NCBI GenBank assembly: GCA_029977045.1
Contig: JAPOLP010000193.1
Span: 1-8,756, forward strand
Direction of reading: 5' to 3'
Length of the DNA: 8,756 bases
Source of the DNA: Planctomycetota bacterium
GTDB taxonomy: Bacteria > Planctomycetota > Planctomycetia > Planctomycetales > Planctomycetaceae
Below, in pieces: positions 1 through 6,345 of this stretch. Under the pieces are notes generated by a model. It was given only the letters and a program-made list of their open reading frames with translations, did not search any database and was not told the DNA's origin. Made by a program: the position numbers and the translations under genes. Numbering within the stretch: position 1 is the first letter of the stretch; every line of letters begins with the position of its first letter.

Positions 1-191
1 CGGAGTCGCTGCAGCATCGCCGTGTCGCGCTGTCGTCCCCGGATCAGCAACCCGCCTGGCCGAAACTTCAGAAATCGAGCTGAACCACGATCTGGCCTGC
101 ACTCGATCCGAGATTGCTGATAGGTTGCCCGTTCCGATTCAGCGGTCGCCGGATTGCGCACCGCACGTTCTCTGATTCCGAGGCTTCATCC
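1..191. other. Upstream stretch without a confident gene
   Basis: No full gene is visible. On the plus strand the frame starting at base 3 stays open from the window edge to a TGA at 81-83 and could be the last 26 codons of an upstream gene (it ends Lys-Leu-Gln-Lys-Ser-Ser). It is too short to match to a family, and the other two plus frames are also open across this edge. Bases 84-191 would then be the leader of the DUF1501 gene. I see no convincing promoter or terminator. Confidence 0.3.
180..183 (+). promoter_or_regulatory. Ribosome binding site of the DUF1501 gene
   Basis: GAGG lies 8 bases before the ATG at 192. It supports that start over the in-frame ATG at 114, whose extra 26 residues do not look like part of the family. 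Confidence 0.55.
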
Positions 192-1574
192 ATGCTGACA
201 GTTACTGGCCGCCGCGAAAAAGGCTCTGATTTCTGCGATCAAATCTCGCGACGAAACTTTCTGCAGATCGGAGCACTCGGGGGCGCTGGGCTGACGCTGC
301 CCGGCCTGCTGCGGGCGGAAGCGGCTCAAGGTCAGGGCAGCTCGAACAAGTCCGTGATCATGATCTACCTCGTCGGAGGACCTCCGCATCAGGACATGTT
401 CGATTTGAAACCGAACGCCCCGAAAGAGATTGCCGGTCCGTGGAAGCCGATTGAGACGACCGTGCCGGGGATGGAGATCTGCGAAGCCTTTCCGAAGCTC
501 GCACAGATGGCCGACCGTCTGGTCCCGATTCGCTCGATCGTTGGCTCGCAGGCCGGCCACGACGCGATTCAGGTTTTCAACGGACACAATCCTCGCAAGC
601 CCGCCCCCAGTGGCGGCTGGCCTCAGTTCGGCTCGGTCGTCGGCAAAGTTCAGGGCGCGTCGAGCCCCACGACTCCGCCGTTCGTCAGCCTGTGCTACGA
701 GTGCACTCACGGCCCGTACAACGAGCCCGGTCCGGGATTTCTGGGAGCCCCGTATTCGCCGTTCCGCCCGATGGGGCCGACGAAGGAGGACATGGTCCTG
801 AACGGGATCACGATCGAGCGTCTGGGTGACCGACAGTCGCTGCTCAAGAGCGTCGACAGATTCCGCCGCGACGTCGACACCAGCAGCATGATGCGCGGCA
901 TCGACATGTTCACCGAACAGGCGATGGGCCTGCTGACGTCATCGAAGCTCGCCGACGCACTCGACCTGTCCAAAGAAGATCCTCGCACGGTCGAGCGGTA
1001 CGGAACCGGGAACCCGAATATCCGCATCGACAGCAACGGTGCTCCGCGAGTGCCGCAGAGCCTGCTGGTCGCTCGCCGCCTGATCGAAGCCGGCGCGCGA
1101 GTCGTCACTCTGAACTACTCGAAGTGGGACTGGCACGGAGGACTGAATGCCGAAGGCCGGGCGAACAACTCGATCTTCCTGCGCGAAGAGGAAGACTTCC
1201 CGATCTTCGACAACTGTGTCAGTGCCCTGCTGGATGACCTCTACGATCGCGGTCTCGACAAGGACTGCACCGTCATCATCTGGGGCGAATTCGGTCGCAC
1301 GCCGATCATCAGCAAGCAGGTGGGACGCGATCACTGGCCGCGACTGAACTGCGCTCTGATGGCCGGTGGCGGAATGCAGACCGGCCAGGTCATCGGAGCC
1401 AGTGACCGCCTCGGCGGAGAGGCCATCTCGCGACCGGTGACGTTCTCCGAAGTCTACTCGACGCTGTACCACAACCTCGGCATCGACGCTCAGGCAACGA
1501 CGATCGGTGACCTGAACGGTCGCCCGCAGTACCTGCTCGAAGAAGACGTCCCGCCGCTGACTGAGCTGGTTTGA
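192..1574 (+). CDS. DUF1501 family exported protein (Tat leader)
   Basis: Predicted 460-residue protein of the DUF1501 family, a large planctomycete group with an alkaline-phosphatase/sulfatase-like fold and no firmly established reaction. The N-terminus has the family's usual start (Met-Leu-Thr-Val-Thr-Gly) and a twin-arginine signal: SRRNFLQ at 19-25, then a Gly/Ala/Leu-rich stretch and Leu-Arg-Ala-Glu-Ala near 40-45. Export in folded form by the Tat pathway is therefore expected. Family landmarks include GGPPHQDMFD (62-71), a His at 123 in the GH(D) segment, WDWHGG (312-317), GEFGRTP (365-371) and GRDHWP (378-383). The His and Asp in these blocks are plausible metal ligands, but that is inference. 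The start at 192 is chosen for the family N-terminus and for GAGG 8 bases upstream; an in-frame ATG at 114 would put 26 unrelated residues before the signal. The gene ends in TGA. It often occurs with DUF1549/DUF1553 genes, which are not visible here. Confidence 0.9.
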   Translation: MLTVTGRREKGSDFCDQISRRNFLQIGALGGAGLTLPGLLRAEAAQGQGSSNKSVIMIYLVGGPPHQDMFDLKPNAPKEIAGPWKPIETTVPGMEICEAFPKLAQMADRLVPIRSIVGSQAGHDAIQVFNGHNPRKPAPSGGWPQFGSVVGKVQGASSPTTPPFVSLCYECTHGPYNEPGPGFLGAPYSPFRPMGPTKEDMVLNGITIERLGDRQSLLKSVDRFRRDVDTSSMMRGIDMFTEQAMGLLTSSKLADALDLSKEDPRTVERYGTGNPNIRIDSNGAPRVPQSLLVARRLIEAGARVVTLNYSKWDWHGGLNAEGRANNSIFLREEEDFPIFDNCVSALLDDLYDRGLDKDCTVIIWGEFGRTPIISKQVGRDHWPRLNCALMAGGGMQTGQVIGASDRLGGEAISRPVTFSEVYSTLYHNLGIDAQATTIGDLNGRPQYLLEEDVPPLTELV

Positions 1575-1597
1575 CGCACGCGGGATTCCGTTACACT
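1571..1597 (+). promoter_or_regulatory. Possible sigma70-like promoter for the 1645 gene
   Basis: TTGACG at 1571-1576 resembles a -35 box and TACACT at 1592-1597 resembles a -10 box. The spacer is 15 bases, shorter than the usual 16-18. The -35 box overlaps the DUF1501 stop codon (TGA 1572-1574). Initiation would fall near 1604, leaving about 40 bases of leader before the GTG at 1645. This is pattern matching only; read-through from the DUF1501 gene is an alternative. Confidence 0.3.
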
Positions 1598-1644
1598 CGC
1601 CGCGAATTTCAGTTCGCTTCTTGAGTCCGTAACGAGCTTCCAAC

Positions 1645-2952
1645 GTGATTCCATCTGCCCGCTTCTGCCGTCTCGTTTTGTCAGTTCTTGTCGCGACGCT
1701 GATCGCGAATTCCGCTTCACTGGCTGCCGACTGGTCAGTCCCACTGGCTGGCAACACTTTCCGCACCGCTCCTGAGCCAGGTGGAAACAGTGCTCAGCGA
1801 AACGGCACGGTCGCCTGGGACGACCCTGCTGCAGTCTTCTCGGTGTTCTTCCACGTCGATCGCGCAGCAGAACTCGATCTGGCAGTGACGGCGGCGACCC
1901 GAAATGGTCGAGCCATCATCAAGACCTGCGTGGCCGAGAAGTGCTTCGAGACAGTGATCGAGGCGGCAGATCCTTCCGACCTGAAGATCGGCCACATCTC
2001 AGTCCAAGAACCGGGCTACGTCCGGGTCGACCTGCAGGGCGTTGAGCGAGCTGGCGACGCCTTCGGAGAACTCAAGAACCTGCTGATCTCGTCAGACACC
2101 GACAGCCTGAAGGTCGACTTCGTCCGCAACAACGACGGCGGCATGTTTTACTGGGGACGTCGAGGCCCATCGGTTCACCTGGGCTATCAGGTGCCGCGAG
2201 ACGTCGATCTGCGTTATGCCTACTCGGAGATCACTGTGCCGGAGGGCCAGGATCCGATCGGGACGTTCTACATGGCCAACGGCTTCGGCCAGGGTTACTT
2301 CGGAATGCAGGTCAACGGCCCGGAAGAACGACGCGTCCTGTTTTCGATCTGGAGCCCCTTCAAGACCGACAATCCACGCGACATCCCCGCAGACCAGCGG
2401 ATCGTCGCTCTCGCTCGTGGCCCGAAAGTCCACATCGGCGAGTTCGGCAATGAGGGCTCGGGCGGGCAGAGCTACCTCGTCTATCCGTGGAAGTCTGGAC
2501 GGACCTACCGCTTCCTGACGAAGGTCGTACCCGATGGCAAAGGCAACACCGTCTACACGTCCTGGTTCGGCGACAAGGCCGCGAACGAGTGGTTCCTGAT
2601 CGCCAGCTTCCGGCGCCCGCAGACCGACACTCACCTGCGTGGCTTCCACTCGTTCCTGGAAAGCTTCGATCCCTCACGCGGCCACATCGGTCGTCGAGCG
2701 TTCTACGGCAACGTCTGGGTTCGCGATGTCGACAACCACTGGCACGAGTGCAAGCAGGCCCGCTTCACCGTCGATCCCACAGGCGGCAACCGCCACCGCC
2801 TCGACTTCACCGGATGCAGCGAGGGCTCTCGGTTCTTCCTCCGCAACTGCGGCTTCTTCAGTGAGACCGGAAATCCCGGTGAAGTTCACACTCGGGATAC
2901 CAGTGGTGCCCAGAAACCAGAAGTCGATTTCGACCAGCTTCCGGGCAAATAG
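1645..2952 (+). CDS. Secreted protein with DUF5077/DUF3472-like regions
   Basis: Predicted 435-residue exported protein of unknown function. Residues 1-28 form a Sec signal peptide: a short basic n-region with Arg6 and Arg9, a hydrophobic core Leu10-Ile20, and a probable cleavage after Ala-Ser-Leu-Ala near 27-28. Residues about 29-150 look like a DUF5077 beta-sandwich (W30, then a run ending at the DLQGVERAG segment). Residues about 160-435 look like DUF3472: GPSVHLGY (174-181), YSEITVPEG (193-201), FYMANGFGQGYFGMQ (208-222), FSIWSPF (233-239) and YGNVWV (354-359). Proteins of this pair of families are often carbohydrate- or surface-associated, but no enzyme activity can be assigned. The start is GTG with only a weak upstream ribosome site; it is kept because it gives a complete signal peptide. 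Five cysteines in the mature part (95, 100, 369, 391, 402) could form disulfides. It lies 70 bases after the DUF1501 gene on the same strand and may be co-expressed with it. Confidence 0.8.
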   Translation: MIPSARFCRLVLSVLVATLIANSASLAADWSVPLAGNTFRTAPEPGGNSAQRNGTVAWDDPAAVFSVFFHVDRAAELDLAVTAATRNGRAIIKTCVAEKCFETVIEAADPSDLKIGHISVQEPGYVRVDLQGVERAGDAFGELKNLLISSDTDSLKVDFVRNNDGGMFYWGRRGPSVHLGYQVPRDVDLRYAYSEITVPEGQDPIGTFYMANGFGQGYFGMQVNGPEERRVLFSIWSPFKTDNPRDIPADQRIVALARGPKVHIGEFGNEGSGGQSYLVYPWKSGRTYRFLTKVVPDGKGNTVYTSWFGDKAANEWFLIASFRRPQTDTHLRGFHSFLESFDPSRGHIGRRAFYGNVWVRDVDNHWHECKQARFTVDPTGGNRHRLDFTGCSEGSRFFLRNCGFFSETGNPGEVHTRDTSGAQKPEVDFDQLPGK

Positions 2953-2977
2953 CAGAGTTGCCTCGAGCGACAGTGCT

Positions 2978-2996
2978 TCAAACGCATCGTTTCTGA
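2978..2996. other. Small inverted repeat in the convergent gap
   Basis: AAACG (2980-2984) and CGTTT (2988-2992) pair around a CAT loop, and TC/GA outside them can extend the stem past a two-base bulge. It sits in the 54-base gap between the plus-strand gene ending at 2952 and the minus-strand gene ending at 3007, where a two-way terminator would be expected. There is no T-run on either side and the stem is weak, so terminator function is doubtful. Confidence 0.2.
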
Positions 2997-3006
2997 CGGC
3001 ACCTCT

Positions 3007-4248
3007 TCAACCAATCAGCATTGCTGCGGGATTCTCAATTCCGTTAGCAAGGTCCTGCAGAAAGCGAGCGGCGGGAGCTCCATCAAGGACCCGATGGTCG
3101 AAGGTCAGGCTCAAAGTGAGCTGGTCGCGGGGTTCGATGCGGTCGTCTTCCAGGACGGCCGGTTCTCGGCGGATCGCTCCGATGCCGAGAACCGCTGTCT
3201 GTGGCGTGTTGATAATCGGCGTGAAGGCTTCGATGCCAAACGCCCCCAGGTTGGTGATCGAGAACGTACCACCACAGAGTTCGTCTGGTGAGCATCTGCG
3301 TTCGCGGGCTCGGGTGATGAGATCGCTGGACCGACTGGCAACGTCGGTCAGCGACAGGCGGTCGCAGTCGCGGATGACAGGGACCAGCAGACCGACCTCG
3401 GTATCGACGGCAATGCCAATGTGGACGCCATCGGGCTCGACGATTGTGCCGTCCTGCCAAAGGCAGTTCATGATCGGATAGCGTCTCAACTCGCTGGCGG
3501 CAAGCTTCGCGATGATGTCGTGGTAGGCGGGCACGACGTCTGCATTTCTTGCCTTGAACTGCTGTCGCAGGCTGACGAGGTTTGTCGCGTCGACGCGCGT
3601 CGTCAGAGTCACCGGAGCAGTTGTCTGGACGGCGTGCAGCATTCGCTCGGCAATCGTGCGCCGAAGACTGCTGGTCGCGATCGCCGTAGTACCTCGCCCT
3701 GCACCACTCCTTGGAGTGGCCACCGCGCCAGACCCCGCCGCAGAGGCTCGGATGTCGCGTTCGCGAATGCGACCGTTGCGGCCCGTACCGGCAAGGTCTG
3801 ACCAGTCGATACCGAGATGGCCAGCCAGACGAGCGGCTCGCGGTGTAATCAGGCGACGCGGAGTCGACGCCGTTGAAGCGTTCGTGACGAATGATTCGTC
3901 CGACGTCGACGCTGGCCCGGAAGAATCTTCGACTGGTGAATCGTGATCAGCGGCAGCAGCCGAGCGGGCGGCAGCGATGTGGGCGTCGGTCGGTGGGCCT
4001 TCGCCGTCTTCCAGCAGGAACGCGATCAGCGTGCCGACCGTGACCGTGTCACCTTCCTGCGGGCCGTCAGGCAGGATGTGCAGCGTGCCTCCGTCGACAG
4101 CCTCGATATCCTGGACAGCCTTGTCGCTCTCCAGAGAAAAGATCGGTTCGCCGGGTTCGACGCTGTCGCCGTCGGCCTTCAGCCATTCGCCGAAGATGCC
4201 TTCGTCCATGCTCCAGCCGAGCCGCGGAATTGTGATGGGGATGGGCAT
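3007..4248 (-). CDS. 2-oxo acid dehydrogenase E2 (lipoyl acyltransferase)
   Basis: Predicted 413-residue dihydrolipoamide acyltransferase, the core of a 2-oxo-acid or acetoin dehydrogenase complex. It takes the acyl group from E1 on its lipoyl arm and passes it to CoA in the cytoplasm. Domains: one lipoyl domain at about 1-80 with lipoyl Lys43 in ESDKA; an Ala/Ser/Pro-rich linker at 81-130; a peripheral subunit-binding domain at about 133-168 (ITPRAARLAG, then GTGRNGRIRERDI); and the catalytic domain at 190-413. The active-site motif is DHRVLDG, with His385 and Asp389, and GGTFSITNLG is at 326-335. All hallmark residues are present, so it should be active. I chose the ATG at 4248 because the lipoyl domain begins there (MPIPITIPRLGWSM) and AGGGA lies 5 bases upstream; an in-frame GTG at 4293 would add 15 residues. 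It lies 84 bases after the E1 gene and is the last gene of the operon. The acyl substrate (pyruvate, branched chain, acetoin or other) cannot be told. Confidence 0.92.
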   Translation of the reverse strand: MPIPITIPRLGWSMDEGIFGEWLKADGDSVEPGEPIFSLESDKAVQDIEAVDGGTLHILPDGPQEGDTVTVGTLIAFLLEDGEGPPTDAHIAAARSAAAADHDSPVEDSSGPASTSDESFVTNASTASTPRRLITPRAARLAGHLGIDWSDLAGTGRNGRIRERDIRASAAGSGAVATPRSGAGRGTTAIATSSLRRTIAERMLHAVQTTAPVTLTTRVDATNLVSLRQQFKARNADVVPAYHDIIAKLAASELRRYPIMNCLWQDGTIVEPDGVHIGIAVDTEVGLLVPVIRDCDRLSLTDVASRSSDLITRARERRCSPDELCGGTFSITNLGAFGIEAFTPIINTPQTAVLGIGAIRREPAVLEDDRIEPRDQLTLSLTFDHRVLDGAPAARFLQDLANGIENPAAMLIG

Positions 4249-4253
4249 GCTGG

Positions 4254-4258
4254 TCCCT
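4254..4258 (-). promoter_or_regulatory. Ribosome binding site that supports the E2 start at 4248
   Basis: On the minus strand AGGGA lies 5 bases before the ATG at 4248. The competing GTG at 4293 has only a poor GGAAG-like site further away. This favours the shorter E2, whose first residues are those of the lipoyl domain. Confidence 0.45.
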
Positions 4259-4295
4259 GGTGTTTCGTCATTGGTCACTTGGGAAGAGGACACGT

Positions 4296-4308
4296 CCGGA
4301 GCTTCCGG
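4296..4308. repeat. Short perfect inverted repeat in the E1-E2 gap
   Basis: CCGGA (4296-4300) and TCCGG (4304-4308) are exact reverse complements around a 3-base GCT loop, forming a small GC-rich hairpin in the 84-base gap between the E1 stop and the E2 start. No T-run follows on the minus strand, so a full terminator is unlikely. It could affect mRNA stability or E1:E2 ratio, or be chance. Confidence 0.25.
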
Positions 4309-4332
4309 CCAGAGCGACGTCTGATGCTGCCG

Positions 4333-6345
4333 TTACTCTTCCAGCAGGTCTCTGATCGCGTGCTCGATGTCCGCCACCTGGGGCACGACGGCCTGTTCCA
4401 GCGTGGGGGCGTACGGCGTTGGAGTGAAGACTCCGTTGAGGCGTTTGATCGGGGCGTCGAGTTCGTCGAAGCCTTTGTCGGCGATCTGAGCGGCAATCTC
4501 TGACGCGACACTGCATGGCCCGAACGCCTCGTCGACGATCAGCAACCGACCGGTTTTCGCGACGGACTGCAGGATCGTGTCGATATCCAGCGGCGAAACC
4601 GTTCGCGGGTCGACGATCTCTACCGAGATTCCGTCGCCAGCCACCTTCTCAGCGACTTCGAGTGATCGATGCACCATCAGAGCGAGTGCCACGACGGTCA
4701 GATCGGTGCCCTCGCGAACGACGGCGGCTTTGCCGAATTCGATCTCGTACGGTTCTTCCGGAACCGGCCCCTTCATGCCGAACAGTTCGCGATGTTCCAG
4801 AAAGAGAACCGGGTCCTGACAACGCAGTGCCCGATGCATCAAACCTTTCGCGTCGTACGGTGACGACGGCATCACGACCCGCAGTCCAGGGATGTGTGAA
4901 TAGACCGAGTGGTAGCTGCCCGAGTGATGCGTCGCGGCAGAGTGTCCAATCCCGACGCAGCCGCGATACAGTGCCGGCATCTGCAGCCGCCCGCTGGACA
5001 TGTACTGCATCTTGGCGACCTGATTGATCATCTCGCCGAACGCGTCATTGATGAAATCGATAAACATGAAATCGATCACCGGCCGAGTGCCCGTCATCGC
5101 GGCACCGCAGCTCAGGCCAACAAAGCCGCGTTCGCAGATCGGCGTATCGCACAGCCGCTCGGCTCCATACTTGTCGTACAGGCCGACAGTAGTCGCAAAG
5201 TTGCCGCCACGGGCCCCGATGCCCTCTCCCATGACGAAGATGCCAGGGTTCCGCTCCATTTCGTGGTCGAGGGCTTCGTGCGTCGCGGCGATGTAACTGA
5301 TCGTTCGCGTTCCGGGATCTGCTGGAGCCGGGGACTCGATTGCACCGTCACCTTCAAAGTAAACGTGAGTCGCTGCGGTGGCTGCGTCCGGCCATTCGGC
5401 AGCCTCGGCGGCGCGGCCAGACTCTTCAACGAGCGCCTTGACCTCATCTTCGACGCTGTTGATTTCCGCTTCGGTGAGAAGCCCCTCTTCAAGGAGCCGC
5501 CCCGACAACCGCTGGATCGGACATCGCTCACGCCACTCGGCAACGTCTTCGCGAGTTCGATAGGTGTAGTCGCCCATGCCCTCGGCGTGAGCCCGCGTCC
5601 GATACGTCTTGCATTCGATCAGCGTCGGACCGCCGCCGGAACGGGCACGTTCGATCGCTTCGCGAGCAGTCTCGTAAACCGCCAGCACGTCGTTGCCATC
5701 GACTTCGTGGCCAGGGATTCCGTAGCTCGCGGCGCGGCGACCGACATCCGGAATGCCGCTCGAATACGTAAACGGAACTTCGGTCGCGAACTGGTTGTTC
5801 TCGCAGACGAAGAGCACCGGCAGATTCCAGATGCTGGCCATGTTCAGGCCTTCGTGGAACGCGCCGTTGTTGACGGCTCCGTCCCCGAAGAAGGCAACCG
5901 CGACGTTGTCCGTCTTCAGAATCTTAAAGCTGTAGCCGCCACCGCAAGCCTGCAGGATGCACGGGCCAACGATCCCGCTTGTGCCCATCATGCCGATCTC
6001 GGGCGCGAACAGGTGCATGCTGCCACCACGCCCGAATGAGACTCCAGTCTTTCGACCGAACAGTTCGGCAATCAGCTTCTCCGGATGCAGTCCCTTGGCC
6101 AGAGCGTGCCCGTGCCCGCGATGCGTGCTGAAGACGACGTCCTCGTCACGAAGATGAGCACACACGCCTGTCGCGATCGCTTCCTCGCCGACGTATGTGT
6201 GACACGCTCCGAGCACCAGGCCGCGCTGGTGGTACCGCGCGAGTTGCTCCTCCGTCTGCCGGATGATCTGCATCTTTCGCAGCAAGGACAGAGCAGTCTC
6301 ACGATCAAGTGCTGACGTTTCGGTTTCCGTGGTTGCCTGACTCAC
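4333..6345 (-). CDS. Fused E1 alpha-beta 2-oxo acid dehydrogenase (ThDP)
   Basis: Predicted 670-residue E1 in which alpha and beta subunits, usually separate proteins, are joined in one chain. It performs the thiamine-diphosphate-dependent decarboxylation or cleavage step and acylates the lipoyl arm of E2. The alpha part is about 1-315: THRGHGH (74-80), then the ThDP/Mg motif starting at GDG 154-156 with Asn159-Asn160 and ending at CENN (181-184). A loop with YRTRAHAEG (248-256) corresponds to the E1-alpha phosphorylation loop. An Ala-rich hinge at about 311-345 leads to the beta part (346-670), with Glu405 in CERGFVG, His474 in the position of the beta-subunit QHSQ histidine, HIPGL (484-488), and DEAFGP (605-610) near the C-terminus. 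The start is GTG at 6345, overlapping the SDR stop (GTGA), with GAGGAA 8 bases upstream. The longer frame to 6459 only reads through the SDR gene. The alpha part resembles acetoin-type E1 as much as pyruvate or branched-chain E1, so the substrate is open. Confidence 0.94.
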   Translation of the reverse strand: MSQATTETETSALDRETALSLLRKMQIIRQTEEQLARYHQRGLVLGACHTYVGEEAIATGVCAHLRDEDVVFSTHRGHGHALAKGLHPEKLIAELFGRKTGVSFGRGGSMHLFAPEIGMMGTSGIVGPCILQACGGGYSFKILKTDNVAVAFFGDGAVNNGAFHEGLNMASIWNLPVLFVCENNQFATEVPFTYSSGIPDVGRRAASYGIPGHEVDGNDVLAVYETAREAIERARSGGGPTLIECKTYRTRAHAEGMGDYTYRTREDVAEWRERCPIQRLSGRLLEEGLLTEAEINSVEDEVKALVEESGRAAEAAEWPDAATAATHVYFEGDGAIESPAPADPGTRTISYIAATHEALDHEMERNPGIFVMGEGIGARGGNFATTVGLYDKYGAERLCDTPICERGFVGLSCGAAMTGTRPVIDFMFIDFINDAFGEMINQVAKMQYMSSGRLQMPALYRGCVGIGHSAATHHSGSYHSVYSHIPGLRVVMPSSPYDAKGLMHRALRCQDPVLFLEHRELFGMKGPVPEEPYEIEFGKAAVVREGTDLTVVALALMVHRSLEVAEKVAGDGISVEIVDPRTVSPLDIDTILQSVAKTGRLLIVDEAFGPCSVASEIAAQIADKGFDELDAPIKRLNGVFTPTPYAPTLEQAVVPQVADIEHAIRDLLEE

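Noticed and set aside
114..191. 26-residue N-terminal extension of the DUF1501 protein
   Set aside because: The family N-terminus begins at the ATG at 192, with GAGG 8 bases upstream. The extension would place residues unlike a signal before the Tat motif.
939..1766. Minus-strand open frame (275 codons) opposite DUF1501 and running into the next gene
   Set aside because: It crosses two supported plus-strand genes and the gap between them, and shows no recognisable family.
2639..3481. Plus-strand open frame (280 codons) across the convergent gap
   Set aside because: It overlaps the end of the secreted protein in another frame and the E2 gene antisense. The Ser/Arg-rich translation looks like a shadow.
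4909..6039. Long plus-strand open frame (376 codons) opposite the E1 gene
   Set aside because: It is antisense to a gene with all E1 motifs. Its translation is Arg/Ala/Asp-rich without domains, as expected from the complement of GC-rich coding DNA.
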